Assembly (NCBI GenBank): GCA_963803545.1
Contig: CAWDMX010000004.1
Span: forward strand, 1,101,651-1,165,650
Source of the DNA: Legionella_C sp963803545
Lineage (GTDB): Bacteria; Pseudomonadota; Gammaproteobacteria; Legionellales; Legionellaceae
DNA length: 64,000 bases
Direction: 5' to 3'
Positions 1 through 9,469 of the stretch are shown here, one piece after another. The notes below the pieces were generated by a model. The model searched no databases and had not been told where the DNA came from. It worked only from the letters and a program-made list of their open reading frames with translations. How positions within the stretch are numbered: the stretch's first letter is position 1; every line of letters begins with the position of its first letter. Made by a program: the position numbers and the translations under genes.

Positions 1-1682
1 ATAATTGTTTTAAACGCACCCTTGGTAATAGAAAATTGCGCTTCTGTCGCCTTATAATTGGGCCCATCTAGTGAGTACTGCTTGATAAAATGGATGCTAA
101 ATCCAGCAAGCTCATAATGTTGACCCGGCTGCATTTTTACATCGTCTTGAATGCCATAACCTGTTGAAATACAGACACCTATTACACATACCGCAATGCC
201 TAAATGAGCAACTATCATGGCGATAAAAGATTGGCCCATTTTAAAAAAGGAGCGCTTTTTAAGTCGTAAAATTACGAGCTTCAGGGTACTTAAAACTATC
301 CAAAACGCTAATATTAAACCCAAAACTGTATACCAATTAAGGCTTGCGTACATTACCTGTAAACTGACAATAGGTACGATAATGCTGCACAGTAACATAG
401 GAAGCAACCGTATACCAACGCGCGTAATGTTGCTTTTCTGCCACGCAATATGAGGGCCTATTCCCATCAGCAGTAGTAATGGAATCATCAATGGAACAAA
501 AACGGTATTAAAATAAGGCGCTCCAACGGAAATTTTGCCCAATCCTAAGCTGTCAATAATTAAGGGATACATGGTACCGGTTAATACCGTTAGCATTATA
601 ACTACTAGCAAAACATTGTTGAGTAATAATGCATTTTCGCGAGATACCGGCGATGGGCGCGGGGTTTGCGACAGCGCATGAGCCTTGCTTGCAAATAAAC
701 TTAGAGAGCCGCCAACTACTACTATTAAAAACCCAAGAATAAACAGGCCTCGCTGGGGGTCTACAGCAAAAGCATGCACCGAGGTTAACACTCCTGAACG
801 GACAAGGAAGGTGCCGACCAAGCTTAGCGAAAAAGCAGTAATAGCCAGTAGAATTGTCCAAGCCATAAATTGCTGTCGCTGCTCACTTACCGCTAAACTG
901 TGGATTAGTGCGGTGCCCACCAGCCACGGCATAAAAGAAGCGTTTTCAACCGGATCCCAGAACCACCATCCGCCCCACCCCAGCTCGCGGTAAGCCCACC
1001 AACTCCCTAAAGTAATGCCTAGTGTTAAACACGTCCAGGCCAACAGTGTCCAAGGTCTTGTCCATTTTGCCCAAACGGGGTCAAGCCTGCCGGCCCACAA
1101 CGCGGCAACTGCAAACGAAAAAGCAACAGAAAACCCAACATATCCCATGTAAAGTAGCGGTGGGTGAAATAAAAATCCAGGGTCTTGTAATAATGGATTG
1201 AGATCACGACCTTCGGTCGTTAGAAACTGAAACTGGCGTAAAAAAGGATTGGAGGTTGTCAATAAAAAAAGTAATAACCCAGCGGTTAGCGCGCCCATAA
1301 TTACTAAAACACGGGCACGAAAAACACTTTCTAAATCGCGACTAAAAAAATTAACAGCCATAGCCCATGTGCTTAAAATGGCGACCCAGAGCAACATAGA
1401 GCCTTCGTGACCGCCCCAGACCGCGCATAGTTTATAAAACCAAGGCAGTGATTTGCTGGAATTAGAAAGCACATAAATTACCGAAAAATCATCGGTTAAA
1501 AAGCAGAAAGTAAGACAGCTGTACGCTAAGGCTATGAAGGCAAATTGGCCAACAACATAATAACGCGCGGAGTTAATCCACGTTGGCCCATTTTTTCTAA
1601 TGCCAATCAGGGGAATAATAGAAAGCAGTAGTGAAAACAACAAGGCTAATATTAGCGAAAAAACACCTAGTTCTGCGATCAT
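1..1682 (-). CDS. ccmF: Cytochrome c heme lyase subunit CcmF (3' end cut by window)
   Basis: This is an inner-membrane protein of cytochrome c maturation that, with CcmH, ligates heme delivered by CcmE to apocytochrome c in the periplasm. About 560 residues lie in the window and the C-terminus runs off the edge; full CcmF is about 650. It has many hydrophobic segments and the heme-handling tryptophan-rich motif WGGWWFWDPVENASFMPW. An earlier segment contains KLCAVWGGHEGSMLLW, also typical of CcmF. The ATG start at 1682 overlaps the ccmE stop in an ATGA arrangement, which supports both the start and translational coupling. It is the last ccm gene visible; ccmG and ccmH would lie beyond the edge. 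Confidence 0.96.
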   Translation of the reverse strand, partial: MIAELGVFSLILALLFSLLLSIIPLIGIRKNGPTWINSARYYVVGQFAFIALAYSCLTFCFLTDDFSVIYVLSNSSKSLPWFYKLCAVWGGHEGSMLLWVAILSTWAMAVNFFSRDLESVFRARVLVIMGALTAGLLLFLLTTSNPFLRQFQFLTTEGRDLNPLLQDPGFLFHPPLLYMGYVGFSVAFSFAVAALWAGRLDPVWAKWTRPWTLLAWTCLTLGITLGSWWAYRELGWGGWWFWDPVENASFMPWLVGTALIHSLAVSEQRQQFMAWTILLAITAFSLSLVGTFLVRSGVLTSVHAFAVDPQRGLFILGFLIVVVGGSLSLFASKAHALSQTPRPSPVSRENALLLNNVLLVVIMLTVLTGTMYPLIIDSLGLGKISVGAPYFNTVFVPLMIPLLLLMGIGPHIAWQKSNITRVGIRLLPMLLCSIIVPIVSLQVMYASLNWYTVLGLILAFWIVLSTLKLVILRLKKRSFFKMGQSFIAMIVAHLGIAVCVIGVCISTGYGIQDDVKMQPGQHYELAGFSIHFIKQYSLDGPNYKATEAQFSITKGAFKTI

Positions 1683-2125
1683 GGTACCGCCTCATTTTTG
1701 GCAACATTTGAGTGCACCAGCGTTTCTCTCACCTCTGGTGGCATATAGTTCGCATCGTGTTTGGCAAGGATTTGATCCGCTTGGAAGTCGGTGCTTGCGC
1801 TCATGCGACCAAAAGCCACAATCCCCTGCTCTTCACGAAATAAATCCGGCAATATTCCTGTATAATGCACCGTAACTGATTTTTTATAATCCGTTAGCTT
1901 AAATTCAATAGTAAGATTTTTACCACGGTGAATACTGTTTTTAACCACCATGCCACCAAGACGCACGGGTTGATTGATCAATTCGACGCGATTAGTTATC
2001 TGGCTGGGACTATAAAATAAACTAATGTTTTGACGCAAAGCAAATAAAACCAGGGACACTACCAGCGCGAGTACAACACCAACAAATACGATGAGCGATA
2101 GTTTTTTTTTGCGCGAGGCGTTCAT
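1679..2125 (-). CDS. ccmE: Heme chaperone CcmE
   Basis: Periplasmic, membrane-anchored heme chaperone that takes heme from CcmC and hands it to CcmF. At 148 residues it has family-typical length. A basic N-terminus is followed by one membrane anchor (about residues 9-30) and a small beta-barrel domain. The covalent heme attachment motif is visible as HDANYMPPEV, with His123 and Tyr127 in the H-x3-Y arrangement. The gene overlaps ccmF by the ATGA junction and overlaps the end of ccmD, as expected in a tightly packed ccm operon. Confidence 0.96.
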   Translation of the reverse strand: MNASRKKKLSLIVFVGVVLALVVSLVLFALRQNISLFYSPSQITNRVELINQPVRLGGMVVKNSIHRGKNLTIEFKLTDYKKSVTVHYTGILPDLFREEQGIVAFGRMSASTDFQADQILAKHDANYMPPEVRETLVHSNVAKNEAVP

Positions 2126-2283
2126 AAGCTTGCGTACCAGCGTTTTAAAACAGCGCGCGTGCGTCGATTTTGCCTCTTAACCGCAATTGTTAATCCTACA
2201 AACACGCACCCAACTACACCATAGGCCGACCAAATATAAACGCCGTAGCCATTCATTGCCAACCAATTCATTATTTGCTGCAT
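2122..2283 (-). CDS. ccmD: Heme exporter accessory protein CcmD
   Basis: Small single-span membrane protein that helps release holo-CcmE from the CcmABC complex. The ATG at 2283 gives 53 residues beginning MQQIMNWLAMNGYG; a longer frame reaches 2310 but would overlap ccmC more. A tryptophan/tyrosine-rich stretch (YGVYIWSAYG) precedes one hydrophobic helix, then a basic tail. Sequence conservation in this family is low, so the assignment rests largely on size, topology and position between ccmC and ccmE. The start overlaps the ccmC stop by 13 bases. Confidence 0.88.
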   Translation of the reverse strand: MQQIMNWLAMNGYGVYIWSAYGVVGCVFVGLTIAVKRQNRRTRAVLKRWYASL

Positions 2284-3017
2284 AAATTGCTCACCACTCG
2301 ACCAACCCACCGTTGCTTGCGCTCGCGCAATAAAACTTCATTACTTACTTGTTGTAAAATAAGCCAAGTCGAAAAAAAGACAAACCCTGCGATCATGACA
2401 AGCAAAGGATAGAGCATAACCGTTGCAATTTTAGGCTTTGCAAAAACAGTTAAGGTCGACCCTTGATGCAAGGTATTCCACCAAATTACGGAGTAATGGA
2501 TAACGGGGAGATCAATGAAGCCTACCAAAATAACTACCGCCGCCGTTTTATCACCGCGAACGCGACCCCCAAGGCTTGTTAACATCGCAAGAATTGCAAT
2601 ATACAAGAGCAGCAAAATTAATTCTGAGGTAAGTCTGGCGTCCCAAACCCACCACGCCCCCCACATAGGTTTACCCCAAATGCTTCCGGTAACCAGCGCT
2701 AAAAAAGCCATTGACGCGCCTACTTTAGCTAACGCACCAAGCATGTATCCCGCGAGTTTTATACGCCAAACCAGATAAAGGAGGGCACAAAACGACAATA
2801 TTGCGTACAGCAACATGGAGAGAAAAGCCGCGGGGACGTGCACGTAAATAATACGAAACGCATCTCCTTGTTGGTAGTCCGCTGGTGCAAATGCCAGGCC
2901 CCAAACACTGGCTACCACTACGAACAAAACGGCAATTGCGCCAATGAGACTCGCATAGCGTTGGCTAAAATTATAGAAAGAGCGCGGTGACGCAAGCTGG
3001 TACAATAATTTCCACAT
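2271..3017 (-). CDS. ccmC: Heme exporter membrane subunit CcmC
   Basis: Membrane protein of the CcmABCD complex that attaches heme to CcmE. Six hydrophobic segments are present, with the tryptophan-rich motif WGKPMWGAWWVWDARLTSE and the flanking heme-ligand region VIHYSVIWWNTLHQGST. I chose the ATG at 3017 (MWKLLYQLASP) because CcmC proteins classically begin M-W-K-x-L-x-Q-L. The frame also opens at 3062, where an ATG overlaps the ccmB stop (TAATG), giving 15 extra residues. That longer start cannot be excluded on coupling grounds. Confidence 0.95.
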   Translation of the reverse strand: MWKLLYQLASPRSFYNFSQRYASLIGAIAVLFVVVASVWGLAFAPADYQQGDAFRIIYVHVPAAFLSMLLYAILSFCALLYLVWRIKLAGYMLGALAKVGASMAFLALVTGSIWGKPMWGAWWVWDARLTSELILLLLYIAILAMLTSLGGRVRGDKTAAVVILVGFIDLPVIHYSVIWWNTLHQGSTLTVFAKPKIATVMLYPLLVMIAGFVFFSTWLILQQVSNEVLLRERKQRWVGRVVSNLCSK

Positions 3018-3061
3018 AGAATTAAAACATTCCGAACAAGACCGCGCGATTTTATCACGCA

Positions 3062-3739
3062 TTAATCAACAAGGCTAACTCTGATAATTGTTGCAATCGC
3101 AAAAGGTAAAAAACAAAGCGCTAAAAGCGAGCAGGCAAATAGCATCGCAAAATCGCTGATGGGTAGCAAATGGGTTTGCGCAACAAGCATGCTATTGCTC
3201 CCAAAAATCATCACAGGCACGGCCAAAGGCAACAGTAATAAAGCCATGTACGCACCTTGCTGCGCTGCATTGTTGCCCGTTGCCGCAACAAGTGCCGACA
3301 AATATAAAATAGCGGGGCTTCCCAAACAAAGACTCAGTGCTAAGACCGCCGTTTCAAACAGGTTAAAATCAAATAAAAATGCTATAAAAGGGCAGTACAA
3401 CAGTAGCGGTACAATCGTTAACAGCCAATGAACGGCAATTTTAGCGCTAACAATCACAACCAAAGCGCCAGGTTCAAGCAGCCATTGCTCAATAACTCCG
3501 TCGTCGAGATCCTGTTTGTACAACCGCTCAAGACACAGCAATTGCGCAAGTAAAACCGTTACCCAAATCAAACCGGGCGCCAACTGTTTAAGATAGGTAC
3601 TGTGGGCGGGGATTGTTAGCGGAAAAAACACCATAATCATCATGAAAAACAAAGCGCTGTTAAGCAGTTGCTGCTTATTTCGGCAATTTAAAAGCCAGTC
3701 TCGTCTAAACTGCATCGTAAATACCCGCCAACTATTCAT
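3062..3739 (-). CDS. ccmB: Heme exporter membrane subunit CcmB
   Basis: Transmembrane component of the CcmAB ABC transporter that powers release of holo-CcmE. It has 225 residues, about six membrane spans and the family-typical N-terminal region FRRDWLLNCRNKQQLLNSALFF in shortened form (R-x-x-N at about 19-25). The internal motif DLDDGVIEQWLL matches the conserved cytoplasmic loop of CcmB that contacts the ATPase. It overlaps ccmA by four bases upstream, so the two halves of the transporter are translationally coupled. Confidence 0.93.
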   Translation of the reverse strand: MNSWRVFTMQFRRDWLLNCRNKQQLLNSALFFMMIMVFFPLTIPAHSTYLKQLAPGLIWVTVLLAQLLCLERLYKQDLDDGVIEQWLLEPGALVVIVSAKIAVHWLLTIVPLLLYCPFIAFLFDFNLFETAVLALSLCLGSPAILYLSALVAATGNNAAQQGAYMALLLLPLAVPVMIFGSNSMLVAQTHLLPISDFAMLFACSLLALCFLPFAIATIIRVSLVD

Positions 3740-4335
3740 AATAAGTACTCGCGGTGGTCTGTAACAAGGCCTGATAAGGGCTGATGCGAGGCAAGCACAA
3801 TTATGCCGCCCTCTTGTAAATGCGCATTAAATATATGGATTAAATTAGTAACCGAGGACGAATCTAGGGCCGTAAAAGGCTCATCGAGCAACCAAATTTT
3901 GGATTGTCGCAAAACTAAGCGCACTAAAGCCGCCCGTCTTTTTTGACCGGCGGACAGCTGCGATACCGGAGAGTCTTTTTGTGCACGCAGATTAAATTGA
4001 TTCATTAGCCAATCAAAATAATCGGCATCAAAGGCGGACTTAAAACTTAATTTGTAATTTTCAAAAAGCGTCAAACCACTGCTCAAGCCTAATTTATGGC
4101 CAACATAGCCTATATTTTGACGATAACAATCGGTGCTGGCAGCGGGTGCATTCTTAAACAAAATGGAACCCGTCGTTGGTTCAATCAATAAAGCACAAAG
4201 CTTTAATAGGGTTGTTTTACCACAGCCGTTTTTGCCTTTGATATGCAGGAGATTGCCCGCTAATACTTCCACATTGATTGGCGAAAAAACAGGAACGTAG
4301 CCGTAGTCGTAACTAAGATTTTCAAGGCGCAGCAT
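3736..4335 (-). CDS. ccmA: Heme exporter ATP-binding protein CcmA
   Basis: ABC ATPase of the cytochrome c maturation machinery and first gene of the operon. At 199 residues it is a short single ATPase domain, as usual for CcmA. Walker A is GKNGCGKTT (about 34-42), the signature is LSAGQKRRAALVRLVL (near 128-143) and Walker B is IWLLDEPFTAL (near 148-158), followed by a switch histidine in ASHQPL. It is divergent from the sohB gene across about 120 bp, which should hold promoters for both directions. Confidence 0.95.
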   Translation of the reverse strand: MLRLENLSYDYGYVPVFSPINVEVLAGNLLHIKGKNGCGKTTLLKLCALLIEPTTGSILFKNAPAASTDCYRQNIGYVGHKLGLSSGLTLFENYKLSFKSAFDADYFDWLMNQFNLRAQKDSPVSQLSAGQKRRAALVRLVLRQSKIWLLDEPFTALDSSSVTNLIHIFNAHLQEGGIIVLASHQPLSGLVTDHREYLL

Positions 4336-4457
4336 AGATAAAAGTATAGGTAAACAAGCAAGATTATCGTTTATTTATCGCCATAGCAAGCAAATAAGCT
4401 TGCACCTAATGCTGTTGCCAGCGATAATTCATCCTTTTTTTTACTGAGGTAGCAACA

Positions 4458-5405
4458 ATGGATTTTATTGCCCAATACGGTCTTTTTTTATTAAAAACAC
4501 TCACTCTTTTATCCGCTGGATTATTTTTTATAATGAGCGTTTTTGCTATCACAAAAAAAACAAAATCTAAATTAGAAATTACCTCGCTTAGCAACGACTA
4601 TCGAGAACTTACCAATTATATTGCGCATGAGATACACGGAACTAAAAAAGGGAAACGAACAAAGAAAGAGCTCAAGACTTTTAAGCAACGGCCTTCGCTG
4701 TATGTCTTAGATTTTAACGGCGATATTAAAGCTTCGCAAACCGAACAGCTGCGTCAAGAAATTACCGCTGTTCTTTCAATCATCAAAGACCGCGATGAAA
4801 TTATGATTCGCTTGGAAAGCCCCGGTGGTGCCGTCAACGGCTACGGTCTAGCGGCATCGCAACTGCAACGGATACGTGATAAAAATATCCCGCTAACCGT
4901 GTGTATTGACAAAGTAGCTGCCAGTGGCGGATATCTTATGTCGTGCGTGGCCGATACCATTGTTGCCGCACCTTTTGCCATAATTGGCTCGATTGGTGTT
5001 GTCGCCCAACTGCCAAATTTTCATCGCTGGTTGAAAAAAAACAATGTTGACGTCGAGCTGTTTACCGCAGGCGAATACAAACGTACCGTTACTTTGCTTG
5101 GAGAAAATACGGAGAAAGGAAAGCGAAAATTCCAAGAGGATCTTGAAAAAATTCATCAAACATTTAGAAACTATGTGTTAATTCATCGCCCTGAAATAGA
5201 CATCGAAGCCGTATCCACTGGGGAACACTGGCTTGCTAGTGATGCTTTTTCCTTGAAGCTTGTGGACGAGCTTAAAACCAGTGATGACTACATAATTGAC
5301 AAAATGGCTCGGTTTCAAATTTATAAATTTAATGTTCACAGTAAAAAATCGCTGGCGGATAAAATTTTAAAGCCCGCAATGAAAATGCTCCAAATGTGGA
5401 GCTAG
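4458..5405 (+). CDS. sohB: SohB-like inner-membrane serine peptidase (family S49)
   Basis: Signal-peptide-peptidase-type protease of the S49 family, probably facing the periplasm. It has 315 residues. The N-terminal membrane anchor spans about residues 7-30 and the peptidase_S49_N-like region follows. The catalytic serine is Ser156 in AASGGYLMSC and the general-base lysine is Lys208 in AGEYKRT. The LESPGGAV loop forms the oxyanion region. A GAGG-like ribosome site (ACTGAGGTAGCAAC) lies before the ATG. It is a single gene with no obvious operon partner. SppA is an alternative name, but the length and anchor favour SohB. Confidence 0.93.
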   Translation: MDFIAQYGLFLLKTLTLLSAGLFFIMSVFAITKKTKSKLEITSLSNDYRELTNYIAHEIHGTKKGKRTKKELKTFKQRPSLYVLDFNGDIKASQTEQLRQEITAVLSIIKDRDEIMIRLESPGGAVNGYGLAASQLQRIRDKNIPLTVCIDKVAASGGYLMSCVADTIVAAPFAIIGSIGVVAQLPNFHRWLKKNNVDVELFTAGEYKRTVTLLGENTEKGKRKFQEDLEKIHQTFRNYVLIHRPEIDIEAVSTGEHWLASDAFSLKLVDELKTSDDYIIDKMARFQIYKFNVHSKKSLADKILKPAMKMLQMWS

Positions 5406-5565
5406 CTGCACGCTTGTTGAAGGTAATCACCGACGGGTTCGAAAATACACCAAAAGCAAGAGCGCATTTACCAGTGAAAACGCCTTGGTAAAATTGAGAT
5501 ACTGCGCTTGCCAAAAAATACTATACAAATGGAATCAGCCCATGCGTAGTTGGGCGCTGATTGTT

Positions 5566-5682
5566 TCACAACCCCAAATATTTTTCGATGGTCGATTCAA
5601 TTTGGGATTGCGATAAATCATGGACGGTACAGTTTAATGAACGCTCCTCATTTCTATGCACTCGCGGCCTGAACTCGCCCAT
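5566..5682 (-). CDS. Possible 38-aa small protein
   Basis: Short frame beginning ATG at 5682, 28 bases after the stop of the upstream unknown gene and preceded by AGGA at a workable distance. The product begins MGEFRPRVHRNEERS and ends in a charged helical stretch (QIESTIEKYLGL). No family is recognised. It could be a second gene of a small two-gene unit or the remains of a longer gene. A longer open frame reaches 5778 but would sit inside the neighbour. Confidence 0.3.
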   Translation of the reverse strand: MGEFRPRVHRNEERSLNCTVHDLSQSQIESTIEKYLGL

Positions 5683-5710
5683 ATTTTTAACGTCCTGAAC
5701 CTGGGATTTT

Positions 5711-6073
5711 TTATGCGACAAAACCGATTGAACTACCAAATTTAGGCAAATGGTGTGCTTTATGGGATTTATATTCAATATGATTAAAATGAATTAACTG
5801 ATAGATTTTATCATTCATTTTAACTTTTTCTACGTAGCCATAAATGCGCATATCTCCTTTGCCGTTACTCCCTAACAACCGGATTTTGTATTCATAATCA
5901 GTACCCTTACGCTCCTCAGAATGCAATCGAGCAATGCCTTGCTTTCTATTTCTAAAACCATTTTTCATTACCTCAGTAATGGTTTGTAATTCAATGTCGT
6001 TTAATTCTGAAAGCGCATCTTTATCGATATGACCATACCAATGACCCTCAGGAATATATTTATCCTTAGACAA
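5711..6073 (-). CDS. Hypothetical protein, possibly 5'-truncated by the adjacent IS
   Basis: A 120-residue charged protein if started at TTG 6073. No family is recognised; the C-terminal part (YKIRLLGSNGKGDMRIYGYV) has beta-strand character. The open frame continues upstream without a stop through the flanking bases and into the terminal repeat of the IS3 element, encoding a Trp-rich stretch (DKWWHYISWEKN). No ATG with a convincing ribosome site is seen. The 5' end may therefore have been removed by the insertion, and the start given here is uncertain. Confidence 0.5.
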   Translation of the reverse strand: MSKDKYIPEGHWYGHIDKDALSELNDIELQTITEVMKNGFRNRKQGIARLHSEERKGTDYEYKIRLLGSNGKGDMRIYGYVEKVKMNDKIYQLIHFNHIEYKSHKAHHLPKFGSSIGFVA

Positions 6074-6134
6074 GGGATAAACATCACAACTAGGATCACT
6101 AACGTCAAATTGATTTTTTTCCCAGCTAATATAG

Positions 6135-7432
6135 TGCCACCATTTGTCAAGACAGTTTCTCCAGCCTTTAATTACCCATAATCTAAGCAGCCATTAACTC
6201 CTGATGTGACATACTGTTTCTGTATACTTCCATTGGTTTCTCATAACTGAGAGATTGATGAAAACGTCTACGATTATAAAAAGTAATATAATTATCTATT
6301 CCAGCTCTGAGCTCTTTTATCGACTTATGATCACTTAAATAAATATGTTCGTATTTGGCAGTACGCCAGAAGCGCTCAATTGCAATGTTATCAGTCGCAC
6401 GGCCTTTGCCATCCATTGAAATTTTGATGCCGTTCTCACTTAAAAAGCTCGTGTGAACATGTGAAGTATACTGGCTACCCTGATCTGTATTAAAAATTTC
6501 AGGTTTACCATAGTTTGCAATAGCATCCTTGAGCACCTCCATGACCAGTGTGCTATCAATTGTATTCGACAATTTATGCGATAAGATTGCTTTGGAGTGC
6601 CAATCAATCACGGCTGCCAAATACATAAACCCACCATTAACGCGAACATAGGTGATATCTGTACTCCAAACCTGATTCGCCCTATTAATAACGATATCTT
6701 TGAGCAAATAGGGGTACTTGCGATGCTCTGGGTTAGCAAGCGTTGTTTTAACTTCTTTCGTTGGATAAATGGTTTTTTAGGCCAAGTTCACGCATACAGG
6801 AGCGGACTCGATTAACGCCAACAGAAAAACCAAACTCTATCAGCTGCTGATGTACTTTACGATACCCATAAAAGGGTATTTCTGTATAAATGTCATCAAT
6901 AGCCTGAAGCAGTACCATTTTTTCCCTGTTATCAACCTGGCTTTTATAGTACACATTGCTGCGGTTAATGGATAGCAGTTCACACTGCCTCACAACTGCT
7001 GGCGCTTTAAGCTTGGTATCTATCATCGACTTCCGGTCGCTATAGCCCAAGCTCTTCAACTTTTTTGATGCCCACTCCAACTCCGCCATTCGTTTGCCTA
7101 ATTGGCGGTGAAGTTCATTCACTTCTTTTTCTTTCTGTGCCAGTGCATCCTTATACCCAGAGACAGCACTTTCAACATTAAATGCCAGACTTGCATTGGC
7201 TAGAAACGTCGCTTTCCAATCTTTCAACGACTTAGGGGCTACCTCATATTTGGAACATATCTGATTCAGTGTTTGCTCGCCTTCCAACAACTCAAGCACA
7301 ACTTTTGTTTTAAAGTCAGCTGTGTATTTTTTGCCACGCTTTGACATCGATTAACTCCTTCTCTCTGTTTGCCCCAATTCTACAAAATGAGGATTTTAAT
7401 TTACAGAGAAAGTGTCTGAAAAGTTGGTGGCA
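6135..7432 (-). mobile_element. IS3-family insertion sequence
   Basis: About 1.3 kb bounded by imperfect terminal inverted repeats of about 27 bp that both begin TGCCACCA: left 6135-6161 and right 7406-7432 (reverse strand). Matching stretches include TGCCACCA, TCA, ACA and TTTCTC. Inside is a frameshifted transposase on the minus strand. I could not see a clean target duplication; the bases just outside (TATAG and TTATA) resemble each other enough that the true ends may lie a few bases further out. The right end abuts the stop codon of the OPT transporter. Confidence 0.85.
6183..7347 (-). pseudogene. IS3-family transposase, frameshifted
   Basis: The upstream part (7347-6748) carries a helix-turn-helix N-terminus (MSKRGKKYTADFKTK) fused in one frame to the start of the orfB-like region (HTH_21 type, YGYRKVHQQL). 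The downstream part (6707-6183) carries the rve DDE core: WSTDITYV, NTDQGSQYTS and the glutamate in TDNIAIERFW. The frame breaks at a run of six A (T6 on the plus strand, 6773-6778). With five A the reading joins as GLKTIYPTKEVKTT, which restores the expected linker to YPYLLKDI. So this is either a one-base insertion that kills the gene or an unusual slippage site. Restored length is about 390 residues. Confidence 0.85.
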
Positions 7433-9433
7433 TTATAATCCACGCACAACTTTTTTATCAATCCATACCATAAGGGCAACGGTGGTTATTATCGCTAAAG
7501 CTACCGCGTAGTTTGACCAGCTCTCTCCCACCAAACTTAAGGCGTTTGGTGAATGCATTATTGAAAAAGGAATAGCCAAAACCACTTCCATAAGTGCCGC
7601 CCCCGCAACCAAACCACAGGAAATTAGAACGCCAACCTGACGTCGTCGGTCGCTTTTTTCAACGCTGTAATTCTTACGCTGTAACCGGTATTGAACGATA
7701 ACAGCTAACAGCCCCCCTAAAAATAAGGGGAAGGATGAGGCAAGCGGTAAATACATCCCAATTGCCACGCCCAAAATTGAAACCTTGAACAATCTATTCA
7801 GCTTTAACAGCTTAGTGGTGGCTAAGACTACAACAATGACACCCGCCCCCATCGCCATCATCGCCCACGGCAAGGTATGCTGGAACACGGCATCGGTAAT
7901 TGCCGCCATTAATGCGGCCGTGGGTGCGGGTAAGGCTTGGCTAACATCCATGCCCGCATGCGGCATGACGTTTGCTATTCCATACACCTCGAATAAAAGC
8001 TGCATGACGGGGGGAATAACTAATGCTGAAACCATCACCCCTAATAAAAGCATCAGCTGCTGACGCCATGGAGTGGCACCAACCAGCTGCCCTACTTTTA
8101 AATCCTGAGAATTGTCGTTAGCAATTGCGGCTATACCGGTCACTACCGAGCCAATAATTATGGTGATTGCCTCCGCGGCTTTAATTTGAGCAGAGCTTAA
8201 GGGCAGGGGTACGATGGAGTGCAACACGGTTAATAAAATCCACGCCGCAAAAAGCATCCCGGCGATAACGACCGAACTCCCAGGGCTTGCAGTAACCCCA
8301 ACCATTCCGGACAAATATCCGGTGATTACCGAAAATAAAAACCCTATCCCCAACACATACAACACCATGCTGCCAATAATAAGTGGTTGGATGCCGTGTT
8401 CCACTCCGATGGATGACAACGGAAATAATTGTTGAAACCCAAAAAATAAAAGGACCGCCGAGAGCATAATCGCTACGCCGATAGCCAGCAACGGTATGTC
8501 CCTATCAACGCGTGGGATAACCGCGTTATTTTTTCGATTAATCCTGAAAAATACCACCGAGGTTTTTATGCTTTTTAGGAGCGGGGGTAGTAAGGTAATA
8601 AAGGTCCAGCTGCCCGCAAAAAGCATTGCGCCAATACCCAAATAGCGCATTTCCTTATCCCAAAGTGCGTTTGCGGCTTCGTGAACCGTCGGATAATTTA
8701 ATAAAAACTCCGGATAAAAGTTGCTCGTAATTGGTAAGGCAATTAGCCACGCTATAACCGCTCCTAAAAAAATACTAAAAGCCATTTCGCCGCCAATCAA
8801 ATAGCCTGCACCAATCATCGTAGCAGAGAATCCCAAGCCAACTCCGAACAAAGAACGCTTGATGACAAACCAGTAATTAACGCTATTAGCAATTATTTTA
8901 AAACCCATCTGCACCAGTTCTAAGCTCGCACCGATAGCACCCCCGATAAATATTTCGCGCAGGCTCACATGCTCTGAGGACGACTTTAATACCTCCGCAA
9001 TGGCTCGACCTTCGGGAAATTTCAATGCGCTGTCGTTGACTAGTATACGGCGTAAAGGTATTGAAAATAGCACCCCCAAAACACCGCCCATCGCCGCAAT
9101 AAAAAAATTCGTCCAATAATCAAAATGATTCCAGTAGCCAATTATTATCAAAGCGGGAATAGTGTAGACAATTCCTCCAGCAACGGCTTCACCCGCTGAT
9201 GCTGCGGTTTGCACGGCATTATTCTCAAGAATGGTTCCGTTTTTAAAAAAGCGCAGTATACCTATGGAAATAATGGCTGCAGGAATTGAGGCGGAAGTGA
9301 GAATACCTAGTTTTAGCGCTAAGTATGAATTTGACATGGCCAAAATGACCGTTAAAAAAACCGCTATAACAATAGAACGCAGCGTGAGTTCGCGGCAGTT
9401 TTTCCCAGGCGTTATTATTGGGCGCTCAGTCAT
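7433..9433 (-). CDS. OPT-family oligopeptide transporter
   Basis: Inner-membrane transporter of the oligopeptide transporter superfamily, 666 residues with roughly 15-16 hydrophobic segments. Family signatures include the N-terminal region SNSYLALKLG and the NNAVQTAASAGEAVAGG motif (about residues 71-87). The DNSQDLKVGQLVGATPWRQQ stretch in the second half is also typical of prokaryotic OPT proteins. The substrate is probably small peptides, useful to a host-associated bacterium that feeds on amino acids; this is inference. The start is ATG 9433. The stop codon lies exactly at the outer boundary of the IS3 element. Confidence 0.92.
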   Translation of the reverse strand: MTERPIITPGKNCRELTLRSIVIAVFLTVILAMSNSYLALKLGILTSASIPAAIISIGILRFFKNGTILENNAVQTAASAGEAVAGGIVYTIPALIIIGYWNHFDYWTNFFIAAMGGVLGVLFSIPLRRILVNDSALKFPEGRAIAEVLKSSSEHVSLREIFIGGAIGASLELVQMGFKIIANSVNYWFVIKRSLFGVGLGFSATMIGAGYLIGGEMAFSIFLGAVIAWLIALPITSNFYPEFLLNYPTVHEAANALWDKEMRYLGIGAMLFAGSWTFITLLPPLLKSIKTSVVFFRINRKNNAVIPRVDRDIPLLAIGVAIMLSAVLLFFGFQQLFPLSSIGVEHGIQPLIIGSMVLYVLGIGFLFSVITGYLSGMVGVTASPGSSVVIAGMLFAAWILLTVLHSIVPLPLSSAQIKAAEAITIIIGSVVTGIAAIANDNSQDLKVGQLVGATPWRQQLMLLLGVMVSALVIPPVMQLLFEVYGIANVMPHAGMDVSQALPAPTAALMAAITDAVFQHTLPWAMMAMGAGVIVVVLATTKLLKLNRLFKVSILGVAIGMYLPLASSFPLFLGGLLAVIVQYRLQRKNYSVEKSDRRRQVGVLISCGLVAGAALMEVVLAIPFSIMHSPNALSLVGESWSNYAVALAIITTVALMVWIDKKVVRGL

Positions 9434-9469
9434 GAAACCGATTCCTTATCAATGCACAACATAAAGAAT

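Noticed and set aside
553..861. Open frames at 553-861 and 685-993
   Set aside because: Both are out-of-frame readings of the ccmF coding region.
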